Notes: generated by a model from the letters alone, not told the origin. Counted from the stretch's first letter, positions 1-9,217 are shown. The stretch: 64,000 nucleotides of DNA from Pseudoxanthomonas sp. X-1 (GCF_020042665.1 NZ_CP083376.1:3322001-3386000); one strand, 5' to 3'. Numbers and translations: made by a program.

Positions 1-110
1 GAGACGCCGCTGTCGCTGGCGGGGCCCTTGATCAGCATGGGCAGGAAAATGACGGCCAGGGCGACCAGGACGACGGCGCCGATGATGCGGTTTCTCAAAG
101 CGGTATCCAT
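1..110 (-). CDS. dedD: DedD-like SPOR-domain cell division protein, N-terminal fragment
   Basis: The frame begins at 110 with MDTALRNRIIGAVVLVALAV and leaves the window after 36 codons. What is visible is a short basic cytoplasmic stretch and one hydrophobic segment (about residues 9-25) followed by a polar region, the start expected of a bitopic inner-membrane protein. A gene encoding a DedD-type SPOR protein commonly follows folC in gammaproteobacteria, and here it lies 65 bp downstream of the folC stop on the same strand. The peptidoglycan-binding SPOR domain itself lies outside the window, so the name rests on synteny plus the membrane anchor. Family members bind denuded glycan at the septum. 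Confidence 0.6.
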   Translation of the reverse strand, partial: MDTALRNRIIGAVVLVALAVIFLPMLIKGPASDSGV

Positions 111-145
111 CGTCGCGGGCGACGGCTTTGGTGATGAGGTGGCGA

Positions 146-151
146 ATTATA
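146..151 (-). promoter_or_regulatory. -10 box candidate for the dedD-like gene
   Basis: On the minus strand TATAAT lies 36 bp upstream of the dedD-like start and just after the folC stop. The -35 position at 17 bp spacing (169-174, GAGAGC) is poor. The gene may have its own promoter in addition to read-through from folC. Confidence 0.4.
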
Positions 152-175
152 AGCGCGCCGGCGGCGGCGCTCTCC

Positions 176-1450
176 TCATGCGCCTGAATCCAGCACCGCC
201 AGCGCCTCGGCCACGGTGTGGAACGAGCCGAACACCAGCACGCGCTCGCCCGGCGCGGCGGCCTGCAGGGCGGCGCCCAGCGCGTCGGCGATGCCGGCGA
301 AGCGCTCGCCCCCCGCCGCCTGGGTGCCGGCCAGGCGCGCGGCGAGCGCGTCGGCGTCCTGCCCGCGCGGCGTGCCCGGCTCCAGCCCGGCCAGGAACCA
401 GCGGGCGATGCGCCCCGCCAGCGCCGTGGCCACGCCCGCCGCGTCCTTGTCCGACAGCGCGGCGTAGACCGCCAGCGTGCGCGCCGGATACCGGTTCAGG
501 AACGCGGCCAGTTCGCGCGCGGCCTGCGGGTTGTGGCCCACGTCCAGGCGGATCTCGATGCCCTCGCGCTCCAGCCGCTGCAGGCGCCCTGACACGCGCG
601 CCTGGGCGATGCCGGCCGCGAAGGCGCTGGCCGGCAGCTCCTCGGGCAGCGCGCGCAGCGCGGCGATCGCGGTGGCGGCGTTGGCGCGCTGGACCGGGGC
701 GTCCAGCGGCGGCGTGGGCAGCAGCAGTTCGGTCCCGACCTCGCGCCAGCGCCACTGGCCATCCCCGGCCGCCTCGTGGAAGAAGTCGTTGCCCAGCTGG
801 ATCACCGCCGCGCCGATGGCGTAGGCGTGGCCGAGCACGCTGGACGGCGCGGTGACCTCGCCCAAGACCAGCGGCGTCCACGGCCGGGCGATGCCGGCCT
901 TCTCCTTGCCGATGGCCTCGCGGTCGGCGCCCAGCCAGTCGGTGTGGTCGATGTCCACGGTGGTGATCACCGCCACGTCGGGGTCGATCACGTTGACCGC
1001 GTCCAGCCGGCCGCCCAGGCCGACTTCCAGCACGGCCAGGTCCAGCCCGGCGCGCTGGAACAGCCACAGCGCCGCCAGCGTGCCGTATTCGAAATAAGTC
1101 AGCGGGGTCCGGCCGCGCGCGGCCTCGACCGCCTCGAACCCCTCCACCAGCGCCGCGTCGTCGGCCTCCACGCCGTCGATGCGCACCCGCTCGTTGTAGC
1201 GCCGCAGATGCGGCGAGGTGTAGGCGCCGACCTTCCAGCCGCCGGCACGGGCGATGGCCTCGGTGAAGGCCACGGTCGAGCCCTTGCCGTTGGTGCCGCC
1301 GACCGTGACGACCTGGCGCGCCGGCTTGCCCAGGCCCATCGCCTCGGCCACCGCGCGCACGCGCTCCAGGCCCAGTTCGATGGCGCTGGGATGCTGGGCC
1401 TGGATGTAGGTGAGCCAATCGGCCAGGGAACGGGAGGTGGGGGCAGACAT
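176..1450 (-). CDS. folC: Bifunctional folylpolyglutamate/dihydrofolate synthase FolC
   Basis: A 424-residue Mur-ligase-family enzyme of the cytosolic folate pathway. It adds L-glutamate to dihydropteroate to make dihydrofolate and then elongates the polyglutamate tail of reduced folates, using ATP. The ATP-binding loop GGTNGKGST is at residues 51-59, followed by TSPHL, the YFEYGT segment, GLGGRLDAVN and a central DHTDWLG motif. The C-terminal Mur domain carries RLDVGHNPQA. Length fits the family (about 420). The start at 1450 gives MSAPTSRSLADWL; an in-frame ATG at 1480 would add ten low-complexity residues and is less likely. The dedD-like gene follows downstream. Confidence 0.93.
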   Translation of the reverse strand: MSAPTSRSLADWLTYIQAQHPSAIELGLERVRAVAEAMGLGKPARQVVTVGGTNGKGSTVAFTEAIARAGGWKVGAYTSPHLRRYNERVRIDGVEADDAALVEGFEAVEAARGRTPLTYFEYGTLAALWLFQRAGLDLAVLEVGLGGRLDAVNVIDPDVAVITTVDIDHTDWLGADREAIGKEKAGIARPWTPLVLGEVTAPSSVLGHAYAIGAAVIQLGNDFFHEAAGDGQWRWREVGTELLLPTPPLDAPVQRANAATAIAALRALPEELPASAFAAGIAQARVSGRLQRLEREGIEIRLDVGHNPQAARELAAFLNRYPARTLAVYAALSDKDAAGVATALAGRIARWFLAGLEPGTPRGQDADALAARLAGTQAAGGERFAGIADALGAALQAAAPGERVLVFGSFHTVAEALAVLDSGA

Positions 1451-1523
1451 CGGGCGGTGCGGGCGTTGGCGGGGCGCCATTGTGACCGCACCCCGCCCGC
1501 GCCGCGAAGCGCGCCCGCCGCGT

Positions 1524-3581
1524 TCAGCTCGCCCGCCCGATCGCCGGGTCGCTGCGGCTGGAACGACCGGTTTCCAGGTGCCCGGCCAGGCGGCGGCGGA
1601 ACGCGCTGCCCGGCTGGGTGAGTTCCAGGTCGTACCAGTGGTCGGCCTGGGCCACCTCGACGCGCACGGTCTGTCGCTCACCGGGGCGCAAGCTGATCCT
1701 GCGCGGCGCCGGGTCGGCGTAGTCCAGCGCGCGCAGCTGCAGCGCGACCAGCGCGCGCGTGGGATTGGACAGCTGCAGCACCAGCGTCTCGCCGTCCTGC
1801 GTCGCCTCGACCGCCGGCGCGGCATGGCCCTCGCCGGCGAACTCGCGCAGGAAGCCGTTCGGGCCGTGCACCGCCAGCGCGTAGGCGCCGGCCGGCAGCG
1901 CGTGCGGCGCGTCCTCCAGCGTGCGGCCCGGCAGCACCGTGTAGTACCAGGGCCCGGCCGCGCCGCCCTCGGCGTAGACGTTGAACACCGCCGCCGCCTG
2001 CCCGTCGTTGACGAAGACCAGGCGCAGTCCATCCTCGCCCTGGCGCGCATGCACCTGCAGCGCGTACGGCAGGGCGCGCGCCGGACGCTGGCCGGGTTCC
2101 TGCTTCGGCTGCGCGCCCGGCACCGGCACCACGGGCGCGGGCTGGCGCGCGGCGGCCTGCATGCGCTGAAGGTAGTCGGCGGTGGACGGCAGGGCCGAGA
2201 GCGCCGAGTCGTCGGGCGTGGCGAAGTCGAACACGCTGGTCAGATCGCCGGCCACCGCGCGCCGCCACGGGCTGATGTTCGGCTCGGCCACGCCGAAGCG
2301 CGCTTCCAGCAGGCGCAGCACCGAGGTGTGGTCGAACAACTGCGAATCGACCCAGCCCCCGCGCGTCCACGGCGAGACCACCGTCATCGGCACGCGCACG
2401 CCCAGGCCGACCGGCGTGCCCCTGTAGCTTTCGCCGCGCACATCGACCTGGCTGGCGCCCATGCGCGCATCCAGCGCCGGCAGCGGCGCGGGCACGTGGT
2501 CGAAGAAGCCGTCGTTCTCGTCGTAGTTGATGATCAGGCAGGTCCGCGCCCAGACCTCGGGCACCGCGGTGAGCGCATCGAGGATGCGCGAGGCCAGCGA
2601 TTCGCCATGCGCCGGCGTGGCCTCGGGGTGCTCGCTGTACGGATACGGCGCGACGATCCACGACACCTGCGGCAGCCTGCCGTCACGCACGTCGGCGGCG
2701 AAGGCATCGACCAGGTGCTGGGCGGTGCTGTGCTGCGCATTGCCGGCATCGGAACCGGGCACGATCCCGCGCCCGCGCCGGTACAGCGGGTCGCGCACGT
2801 CCATGGCGCGGAAGCGCGCGAACGAGGACAGCGGGTTGTCGCCGTAGTTGTCGTACTCCTGGTAGACGCGCCAGTCGATGCCGGCTTCCTGCAGGCGTTC
2901 GGCATAGGTGGTCCAGCGCAGGCCGGTGAAGTCGGCCCGGTCGCGCTTCATGTCCGCGGTCCAGTTGCCGTCGTCGGCGTTGTCCACCGCCTGGGCGCCG
3001 TCGTTGCCCGCGGTCAATCCGCTGCTGCCGGTGAACAGGTACATGCGGTTGGGATTGGTCGGCCCGTGCAGCGAGCAGAAATAGCCATCGCACACGGTGA
3101 AGGCATCGGCCAGCGCGTGATAGAACGGGATGTCGTCGCGCTGCAGATGCCCCATGCTCAGCGCGCCCTTGTACGGCACCCAGCAGTCGTAGTGCTGCCA
3201 GCGCGCCGCGTCCTGCCCCGGCGCGCCCTTCCAGTTGTGGTCCAGGCTCTTCATCACCGCCGCGCTGGTGGCGCGCGTGTCCAGGTGGAAGGGCAGCACC
3301 GGCGCGCCGCCGTCCTGGCGCTGCTGCCACACCGGCGCGCCGTCGCGCAGCCGCAGCGGGCGCGGGTCATCGAAGCCGCGCACCCCGCGCAGCGTGCCGA
3401 AGTAGTGATCGAACGCGCGGTTCTCCTGCATCAGGATCACCACGTGCTCCATGTCGGCCAGCGTGCCGCTGCGCACCTGCGCCGGCAGCGCCAGCGCGCG
3501 GCCGATAGAAGCGGGCAGCACACCGGCGGCGGTCAGGGCCGACAGACGCTGCAGGAAATCGCGACGCGAAAGCTTGTGCAT
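1524..3581 (-). CDS. plcN: Phosphocholine-specific phospholipase C, Tat-exported
   Basis: A 685-residue secreted enzyme hydrolysing phosphatidylcholine to diacylglycerol and phosphocholine. The N-terminus MHKLSRRDFLQRL contains a twin-arginine motif followed by a hydrophobic stretch, so export should be by Tat in folded form. The phosphoesterase domain begins near residue 44 with HVVILMQENRAFDHYFGTLRG, the characteristic start of this family, and continues with NYDENDGFFDHVPAP near residue 350. The C-terminal 200 residues look like the two small beta-rich domains (DUF756) of bacterial PLCs. Length matches haemolytic and non-haemolytic family members (about 690-730); which of the two this is cannot be told here. 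It is divergent from a TonB receptor with PhoB-box-like repeats between them; phosphate-starvation control is inference. Confidence 0.9.
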   Translation of the reverse strand: MHKLSRRDFLQRLSALTAAGVLPASIGRALALPAQVRSGTLADMEHVVILMQENRAFDHYFGTLRGVRGFDDPRPLRLRDGAPVWQQRQDGGAPVLPFHLDTRATSAAVMKSLDHNWKGAPGQDAARWQHYDCWVPYKGALSMGHLQRDDIPFYHALADAFTVCDGYFCSLHGPTNPNRMYLFTGSSGLTAGNDGAQAVDNADDGNWTADMKRDRADFTGLRWTTYAERLQEAGIDWRVYQEYDNYGDNPLSSFARFRAMDVRDPLYRRGRGIVPGSDAGNAQHSTAQHLVDAFAADVRDGRLPQVSWIVAPYPYSEHPEATPAHGESLASRILDALTAVPEVWARTCLIINYDENDGFFDHVPAPLPALDARMGASQVDVRGESYRGTPVGLGVRVPMTVVSPWTRGGWVDSQLFDHTSVLRLLEARFGVAEPNISPWRRAVAGDLTSVFDFATPDDSALSALPSTADYLQRMQAAARQPAPVVPVPGAQPKQEPGQRPARALPYALQVHARQGEDGLRLVFVNDGQAAAVFNVYAEGGAAGPWYYTVLPGRTLEDAPHALPAGAYALAVHGPNGFLREFAGEGHAAPAVEATQDGETLVLQLSNPTRALVALQLRALDYADPAPRRISLRPGERQTVRVEVAQADHWYDLELTQPGSAFRRRLAGHLETGRSSRSDPAIGRAS

Positions 3582-3670
3582 GCCAACCTGCTCGAAACGA
3601 AAGATTGCCCGGCGCGGCGCCGGCGCACAGCGGTATACGCCAGATGTTTGTCAGACGCACGACAGGCCAT

Positions 3671-3699
3671 GGGTCATCGGAACGTCATCGCGGCTTCAT
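3671..3699 (+). promoter_or_regulatory. Pho-box-like triple direct repeat
   Basis: Three heptamers, GGGTCAT (3671-3677), ACGTCAT (3682-3688) and GCTTCAT (3693-3699), follow each other with exactly 11-bp periodicity. This is the spacing of the enterobacterial PhoB box (CTGTCAT-N4-CTGTCAT); they match that heptamer at 5, 5 and 4 of 7 positions. A further TTGTCAG lies at 3648-3654. Orientation is toward the TonB receptor. Confidence 0.4.
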
Positions 3700-3744
3700 G
3701 AAGCGATGACACCGTTCCGCCGCCTCCCCTTACGGCTGTCACCG

Positions 3745-6051
3745 ATGTCACTTTCGATTCCCTCGCCGCGCCGCAGCGCCCTGGCGCTCGCCCTGCTCTG
3801 CTCCCTCTCCGGCCTGGCCCGGGCCGCCGACCCGCCGGCGGGCGTCGCCGAGGCGGCCCCGGCCGATGCCAAGCAGCTCGACGCGGTCTCGGTGGTCGCC
3901 CGCGGGGCGACGCGCCAGGTGCAGCGCGTCAACCAGCAGGACATCGAACGCCTGCCCGCCGGCAGCAGCGCGCTGAAGGCGATCGACAAGCTGCCCGGCG
4001 TACAGTTCCAGTCGGCCGACGCCACCGGCGCCTACGAGTGGTCCACCGCGATCTATCTGCACGGCTTCGACCAGAGCCGCCTGGGCTTCACCCTGGACGG
4101 CGTGCCGCTGGGCAACATGAGCTACGGCGTCACCAACGGCCTGTCCATCACCCGCGCCATCCTCTCCGAGAACATCGCCGCGGTCGAACTGGCGCAGGGC
4201 GCCGGCGCCCTGGGCACCGCCTCCAACAGCAACCTCGGCGGCACGCTGCAGTTCTACTCGGCCGACCCGGAGACCGAGTTCGGCGGCCGCTTCTCCCAGA
4301 CCGTCGGCGACCGCAACGCCAGCCGCACCTATGCGCGCCTGGACACCGGCGAGCACAACGGCCTGTCGGCCTACGTGGCCTATGCCGACTCGGACATGGA
4401 CAAGTGGAAGGGCGACGGCAGCCAGCGCTACGAGCAGTTCAACGCCAAGGCGCTGTACGCCTGGGGCGAGGGCAACCGCGTGAGCCTGTTCGTGGACAAG
4501 TCGCGGCGCAAGGAACAGGACTACATGGACCTGTCCCTGACCAGCCGGAAGGTGCTGGGCTGGGACTACGACTACCTGGTGCCGGACTGGACCACCGCCG
4601 CGCAGATGGCGCGCGCCTATCAGGGCACCGGTGCCTACGCCGGGGTGGCCAACGGCTACCCGGCCTCGCTGGCCGGCCTGCCGGCCGACTACGACTGGCT
4701 GGACGCGACCTACTACTGGGGCGCCGGCCTGCGCGCCGACACCCTGGCCGCGCTGGCCGGCAGCTTCGTCTTCGGCCCCGCCGTCTCGCTGGATGTGACC
4801 GGCTACTACCACGGCGACCGTGGCGAGGGGCAATGGGTCACGCCCTACGTGCCGACCTCGGCCAGCGTGCCGCTGTCCATGCGCACCACCGACTACGGCC
4901 TTGACCGCTTCGGCGGCACCGCCGCGCTGAAGTTCAACATCGGCATCAACGAGATCGAGCTCGGCGGCTGGGCCGAGAACGCGCAGAACACCCAGGAGCG
5001 CAACTACTTCCAGCTGGGTGGGCCGTTCACTTCCATGTTCAACTTCTACGAGGCCGGCGACCCGTTCTACCGCCAGTTCCTGCAGAAGTACCAGACCCGC
5101 ACGCGCATGGCCTACGCGCAGGACACGCTGCGCCTGCTCGACGACCGGCTGAGCCTCAACTTCGGCGCCAAGGCGGTGAGCACGCAGATCCAGGCGCGCT
5201 CGCTGGTGCCCAGCAACAGCTATGCGCAGGGCACGATCAAGGCCGACGACCACTTCCTGCCGCAGGTCGGCATCAGCTACAAGCTCGACGAGGCGCAGGA
5301 CATCTACGCCTCCTACAGCAAGAACATCGCTGCCTTCGGCTACAGCCCGTTCGCCACCAACCAGGCCACGTTCGACCAGCTCAAGAACACCCTCGACCCG
5401 GAGCAGTCTCAGACCGTGCAGGCCGGCTGGCGTACCCATGGCGAGCGCTACGAGGCCTCGGTCGGCGCCTACTACACGCGCTTCTCCAACCGCCTGCTGA
5501 CCATCTCCCCGTGCAGCGCCATCCAGACCTGCTCGGCGATCCTGAGCAACGTCGGCGAGGTGGACAGCTCCGGCGTCGACCTGGCCCTGGTGTGGAAGCC
5601 GATCGACGGGCTGAGCTGGCTCAACACGCTGTCCTGGAACCGCTCCAAGTACCAGGACGACTACCTCAACAACGGCGTGGTGGCGACCCAGGGCAAGCAG
5701 GTCGTCGGCCTGCCGGAATGGATGTTCTCCTCGAGCCTGTCCTGGCGGCAGGACGGCTGGCACGCCTCGATCGACGGCAAGTACACCGACAAGCGCTACC
5801 TCACCTACCTCAACGACTCCAGCGTGCCCGGCTACTGGCTGTTCAACGCCGGCGGCGGCTACGACTTCGGCCGGGTGGGCGCACTGTCGCGCCTGGACGT
5901 CTCGGTCAACGTGACCAACCTGGCCGACAAGCGCTACTTCGCCACCACCGGCACCAACGGCTATGTCGCCTCCGACCCGGACGGCTACAACCAGACCCTG
6001 ATGGCCGGCGCCCCGCGCCAGGTGTTCTTCACGGTCGACGCGCGCTTCTGA
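3745..6051 (+). CDS. TonB-dependent outer-membrane receptor (1)
   Basis: A TonB-gated outer-membrane transporter of 768 residues from ATG 3745. The signal peptide is MSLSIPSPRRSALALALLCS onward, with likely cleavage after LARA. It is followed by a TonB-box-like DAVSVVA, a plug domain (QRVNQQDIERLPAGSSALKAIDKLPGVQF split by normal plug motifs; LDGVPLGNMSYG) and a 22-strand-type barrel ending in the terminal aromatic ARF. The substrate is not evident from sequence. An in-frame ATG at 3706 would add 13 residues, but it sits just 6 bp after the Pho-box-like repeats, leaving no room for a promoter and leader, so 3745 is preferred. The neighbour across the divergent promoter is phospholipase C, hinting at a phosphorus-related ligand; this is inference. 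Confidence 0.88.
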   Translation: MSLSIPSPRRSALALALLCSLSGLARAADPPAGVAEAAPADAKQLDAVSVVARGATRQVQRVNQQDIERLPAGSSALKAIDKLPGVQFQSADATGAYEWSTAIYLHGFDQSRLGFTLDGVPLGNMSYGVTNGLSITRAILSENIAAVELAQGAGALGTASNSNLGGTLQFYSADPETEFGGRFSQTVGDRNASRTYARLDTGEHNGLSAYVAYADSDMDKWKGDGSQRYEQFNAKALYAWGEGNRVSLFVDKSRRKEQDYMDLSLTSRKVLGWDYDYLVPDWTTAAQMARAYQGTGAYAGVANGYPASLAGLPADYDWLDATYYWGAGLRADTLAALAGSFVFGPAVSLDVTGYYHGDRGEGQWVTPYVPTSASVPLSMRTTDYGLDRFGGTAALKFNIGINEIELGGWAENAQNTQERNYFQLGGPFTSMFNFYEAGDPFYRQFLQKYQTRTRMAYAQDTLRLLDDRLSLNFGAKAVSTQIQARSLVPSNSYAQGTIKADDHFLPQVGISYKLDEAQDIYASYSKNIAAFGYSPFATNQATFDQLKNTLDPEQSQTVQAGWRTHGERYEASVGAYYTRFSNRLLTISPCSAIQTCSAILSNVGEVDSSGVDLALVWKPIDGLSWLNTLSWNRSKYQDDYLNNGVVATQGKQVVGLPEWMFSSSLSWRQDGWHASIDGKYTDKRYLTYLNDSSVPGYWLFNAGGGYDFGRVGALSRLDVSVNVTNLADKRYFATTGTNGYVASDPDGYNQTLMAGAPRQVFFTVDARF

Positions 6052-6073
6052 TCGCGCCAGCCCTGTAGCACCG

Positions 6074-6116
6074 GCCGCGGCCCGGCGTGGATGAAAGGTC
6101 CACGCCGGGCCGCGGC
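6074..6116 (+). terminator. Perfect 18-bp hairpin after TonB receptor 1
   Basis: Left arm 6074-6091 and right arm 6099-6116 are perfect complements enclosing the 7-nt loop TGAAAGG. The hairpin lies 22 bp after the receptor stop. The following bases are only TTATAAT, so the U-tract is weak and overlaps the tdh -10 box. Confidence 0.65.
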
Positions 6117-6117
6117 T

Positions 6118-6123
6118 TATAAT
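6118..6123 (+). promoter_or_regulatory. -10 box of tdh
   Basis: A consensus TATAAT lies 46 bp upstream of the chosen tdh start, directly against the 3' arm of the preceding terminator hairpin. No good -35 is possible outside the hairpin (6095-6100 reads AAGGTC), so the core promoter overlaps the terminator. Confidence 0.5.
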
Positions 6124-6169
6124 CGCCGCCTTCTTTGGTCTTGGGTTGCAACGCACCATGGCGGACACG

Positions 6170-7192
6170 ATGAAAGCGCTGGTCAAGCGCGAAGCGGGCA
6201 AGGGCATCTGGATGGAACAGGTCGCCAAGCCCACGCCCGGCCCCAACGAGGTGCTGATCAAGCTGGAGAAGACCGCCATCTGCGGCACCGACCTGCACAT
6301 CTACCTGTGGGACGAGTGGAGCCAGCGCACCATCAAGCCGGGCCTGACCATCGGCCACGAATTCGTCGGCCGCATCGCGCAGCTGGGCTCGGCGGTGACC
6401 GGCTACCAGGTCGGCCAGCGCGTCTCGGCCGAGGGCCACATCGTCTGCGGTCACTGCCGCAACTGCCGCGGCGGGCGCCCGCACCTGTGCCCGAACACGG
6501 TCGGCATCGGCGTCAACGTCAACGGCGCCTTCGCCGAGTACATGGTGATGCCGGCCTCCAACCTGTGGCCGATCCCCGACCAGATTCCCTCCGAGCTGGC
6601 CGCGTTCTTCGACCCGTACGGCAACGCGGCGCACTGCGCGCTGGAGTTCGACGTGATCGGCGAGGACGTGCTGATCACCGGCGCCGGCCCGATCGGCATC
6701 ATCGCCGCCGGCATCTGCAAGCACATCGGCGCGCGCAACGTGGTGGTCACCGACGTCAACGACTTCCGCTTGAAGCTGGCCGCCGACATGGGCGCCACGC
6801 GCGTGGTCAACGTCGCCAACACTTCGCTCAAGGACGTGATGGCCGACCTGCACATGGAAGGCTTCGACGTCGGCCTGGAGATGAGCGGCAACCCACGCGC
6901 GTTCAACGACATGCTCGACTGCATGTACCACGGCGGCAAGATCGCCATGCTCGGCATCATGCCGCGTGGCGCCGGCGCCGACTGGGACAAGCTCATCTTC
7001 AAGGGCCTGACCGTGCAGGGCATCTACGGCCGCAAGATGTACGAGACCTGGTACAAGATGACCCAGCTGGTGCTGAGCGGCTTCCCGCTGGGCAAGGTGC
7101 TGACCCACCAGCTGCCGATCGACGACTTCCAGAAGGGCTTCGACCTGATGGAGGAAGGCAAGGCCGGCAAGGTCGTGCTGAGCTGGAACTGA
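6170..7192 (+). CDS. tdh: L-threonine 3-dehydrogenase
   Basis: A 340-residue zinc-dependent medium-chain dehydrogenase that oxidises L-threonine to 2-amino-3-ketobutyrate with NAD+, the first step of threonine breakdown to glycine and acetyl-CoA. Visible residues are catalytic Cys38 in AICGTD, His63-Glu64 in IGHEF, the structural zinc ligands Cys93, Cys96, Cys99 and Cys107 in the [10 protein letters not shown] region, and the nucleotide-binding GAGPIG near 175. Start 6170 (MKALVKRE) matches the length and N-terminus of characterised Tdh; an ATG at 6158 would add MADT. The partner enzyme Kbl lies 5 kb downstream rather than adjacent. Confidence 0.95.
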   Translation: MKALVKREAGKGIWMEQVAKPTPGPNEVLIKLEKTAICGTDLHIYLWDEWSQRTIKPGLTIGHEFVGRIAQLGSAVTGYQVGQRVSAEGHIVCGHCRNCRGGRPHLCPNTVGIGVNVNGAFAEYMVMPASNLWPIPDQIPSELAAFFDPYGNAAHCALEFDVIGEDVLITGAGPIGIIAAGICKHIGARNVVVTDVNDFRLKLAADMGATRVVNVANTSLKDVMADLHMEGFDVGLEMSGNPRAFNDMLDCMYHGGKIAMLGIMPRGAGADWDKLIFKGLTVQGIYGRKMYETWYKMTQLVLSGFPLGKVLTHQLPIDDFQKGFDLMEEGKAGKVVLSWN

Positions 7193-7215
7193 GTCCGCCG
7201 CAGGGACCCGCCTCG

Positions 7216-7241
7216 AAGGCGCCGCAAGGCGCCTTTCGTTT
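7216..7241 (+). terminator. Terminator of tdh
   Basis: AAGGCGCC (7216-7223), loop GCAA, GGCGCCTT (7228-7235), then TCGTTT. The tetraloop, 8-bp stem and T-rich tail make a standard rho-independent terminator 23 bp after the stop. Confidence 0.8.
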
Positions 7242-7269
7242 GCATGTGCCGCTGCGCCTGGAAAGCAGA

Positions 7270-7291
7270 CAGGGCGCCTTGCGGCGCCCTG
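7270..7291 (-). terminator. Terminator of the TorF-type porin gene
   Basis: On the minus strand CAGGGCGCC, loop GCAA, GGCGCCCTG, followed by a pyrimidine-rich stretch (TCTGCTTTCC). It lies 24 bp beyond the porin stop and mirrors the tdh terminator, separating the convergent genes. Confidence 0.7.
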
Positions 7292-7315
7292 CTGCTGGAT
7301 CGAGCCGGCAGAACC

Positions 7316-8020
7316 TCAGTTGGCCACGGTGACGCTGACCACGAAGCGGCTGTCCGCGATATGGCCGTAGGCATCGCGGCCATCGCCGTCGGTGCCGATG
7401 TAGGCCGCGGTCAGCGTCGCCGGGCCGAAGGCCTTGGACAGACTCACCGACCAGTCCTTGTAGTCGCGACCGACGCTGCCGTCCTCGAACTCGGTCACGC
7501 CGCCGGTGGCGGCCACGCTGAAATCGTGCGGAAGGCCCCAGCTCACACCGCCCTGGTAGTACCAGCTGTCGGTGTCTGAATTGAAGATGTTGTCGGTATA
7601 GGCCACCAACGCGGTGAAGTGGGAGGCGATGGTGGCCTTGGTGATGAACTCGTTGTAGTTGCCCGAACCGGCGCCCGGGTAGTTGTAGCGGTTGATCATG
7701 AAGTCCAGGTTGAGCCAGTCGCTCGCATCGACGTTGTAGCCGACGAACGCATCGACCTCGTAATCCGGGTCGCCCTTGCCGAAGTCCACGTTCGATGCCC
7801 ACGTGCCGACATACAGACCGATCGGGCTGTGGTAGGTCAGGCCGGGCTGGAAGGCCGGGCCGACGTCGGTCTGCGACAGTCCGCGGAAGCGGTAGTCGGT
7901 CGTGGCGGTGAGCGACCACTTCCAGGAAGAGGCGGGCTCCGCCGCCTCCTGGGCAAAGGCAACCAACGGCAATCCGGCCAGGGCCAAGGCCAGGGCAATA
8001 CGCAGCTTCTTCGACTTCAT
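7316..8020 (-). CDS. TorF-family putative porin
   Basis: A 234-residue exported beta-barrel protein of the Gcw_chp/TorF family. The signal peptide is MKSKKLRIALALALAGLPLV..., with likely cleavage after AFA. The mature start is WSLTATTDYRFRGLSQTDVGPAFQPGLTY, the usual opening of this family, and the protein alternates short hydrophobic strands with acidic turns up to the C-terminal FVVSVTVAN. Start 8020 is fixed by a GGAG Shine-Dalgarno six bases upstream and by the signal peptide; a longer frame exists upstream but lacks support. The substrate is unknown in the family. It lies just downstream of the sulfate operon on the same strand, but 153 bp away. Confidence 0.85.
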   Translation of the reverse strand: MKSKKLRIALALALAGLPLVAFAQEAAEPASSWKWSLTATTDYRFRGLSQTDVGPAFQPGLTYHSPIGLYVGTWASNVDFGKGDPDYEVDAFVGYNVDASDWLNLDFMINRYNYPGAGSGNYNEFITKATIASHFTALVAYTDNIFNSDTDSWYYQGGVSWGLPHDFSVAATGGVTEFEDGSVGRDYKDWSVSLSKAFGPATLTAAYIGTDGDGRDAYGHIADSRFVVSVTVAN

Positions 8021-8173
8021 GGGACGCTCCTGAGGGGTAGGGCGGAGGTTTGTCGGATCAGTCAAACGTGCGACATGCGATGCAACGGGATTTTCACTCC
8101 TTTTTAACCAGCCCGATAGTGCGTCGCACCATCCACCCCCGTCAATCCCTGGCCAAGGACCCCGCCGAGGCCT

Positions 8174-9217
8174 TCATTCGCCGGCGAAAACGCCCCATCG
8201 CGTCGGCACTAGACCGATCCTCTCGCCGACCCGTGCGCTTCCGGTAGCGGCCGGCAGCTCCAGCTCGAGCAGCGCGCCGTCGTCGATGCGGGCATGGACG
8301 CGCTGCCGCGGTCCACTGCGCTGCACGCTCTCCACCTGCGCCAGCCAGCCGCCCTGCCCCGGCGCGACCGGCTGCAGGTCCTGTGGACGCACGAACAGCG
8401 CCACCGCCCCGTCGGGCAGCGCATCGCCTTGCGGCGCCGGCAGTTCCAGCCCGCCCACCCGCAGCGCGCCGCCGTCCTTGCGCCCTGACAGGCGGTTGGC
8501 CTCGCCGACGAAGCCGTAGACGAAGGCCGAGGCGGGCTGGTCGTAGATCTGCGCCGGCGTGCCGACCTGTTCGATCCGGCCCCTGTTGAGGATGGCCACG
8601 CGGTCGGCCAGTTCCAGCGCCTCCTCCTGATCGTGGGTGACGAACACCGTGGTCACCCCGGTCGCCTCGTGCACCTGCCGCAGCCAACGGCGCAGGTCGC
8701 GGCGCACCTTGGCGTCGAGCGCGCCGAAGGGCTCGTCCAGCAGCAGCATCTTGGGCTCGATCGCCAGCGCGCGGGCCAGCGCCACGCGCTGGCGCTGGCC
8801 ACCGGAGAGCTGGGTGGGATAGCGCCCGCCCAGGCCTTCCAGCTGCACCAGCGAAAGCAGTTCGCGCACCCGCGCGGCGATCCTGGCCTTCGGCCAGCGC
8901 GCGCCGCCGCGGCGGACCTTGAGGCCGAAGGCGATGTTCTCCTCCACCCGCATGTGCTTGAACAGCGCGTAGTGCTGGAACACCACGCCCACCTGGCGCT
9001 GCTGTACCGGCAGCATCGAGGCGTCCTGGCCGTCGAACAGCACGCGCCCGCCGTCGGCATGCTCCAGCCCGGCGATCACCCGCAGCAGCGTGGTCTTGCC
9101 CGAGCCCGACGGGCCCAGCAGCGCCAGCAGCTCGCCCGGACGGATGTCCAGATCGATCGCGTCCAGCGCGGCGAAGGCGCCGAAGCGCTTGGAGAGGTGT
9201 TCGACGGTGATGCCCAT
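8174..9217 (-). CDS. cysA: Sulfate/thiosulfate ABC transporter ATPase
   Basis: A 347-residue ATPase powering the sulfate/thiosulfate importer. It shows Walker A GPSGSGKT at residues 35-42, the Q-loop around VVFQHYALF, the signature LSGGQ at 137-141, Walker B ending in Asp161-Glu162 and the switch His in [12 protein letters not shown]-terminal TOBE-like regulatory region follows from about 240 ([11 protein letters not shown]). It is the last gene of sbp-cysT-cysW-cysA, 19 bp after cysW. A TTCGCCGGCGAA palindrome overlaps the stop region. Family sequence and operon context separate it from other oligopeptide or iron ATPases. Confidence 0.95.
   Translation of the reverse strand: MGITVEHLSKRFGAFAALDAIDLDIRPGELLALLGPSGSGKTTLLRVIAGLEHADGGRVLFDGQDASMLPVQQRQVGVVFQHYALFKHMRVEENIAFGLKVRRGGARWPKARIAARVRELLSLVQLEGLGGRYPTQLSGGQRQRVALARALAIEPKMLLLDEPFGALDAKVRRDLRRWLRQVHEATGVTTVFVTHDQEEALELADRVAILNRGRIEQVGTPAQIYDQPASAFVYGFVGEANRLSGRKDGGALRVGGLELPAPQGDALPDGAVALFVRPQDLQPVAPGQGGWLAQVESVQRSGPRQRVHARIDDGALLELELPAATGSARVGERIGLVPTRWGVFAGE

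Noticed and set aside
1410..3701. 763-codon plus-strand frame opposite the phospholipase C gene
   Set aside because: Low-complexity Arg/His/Gln composition; the minus-strand frame has a Tat signal and full enzyme motifs.
3748..6300. 850-codon open frame antisense to TonB receptor 1, and similar long frames opposite TonB receptor 2 (37334-39448), fadH (16854-18845), fusA (56225-58387) and secY (43280-45118)
   Set aside because: They mirror strongly GC-biased third positions of real genes, have Arg/Ala/Gly/His-rich composition and match no family.
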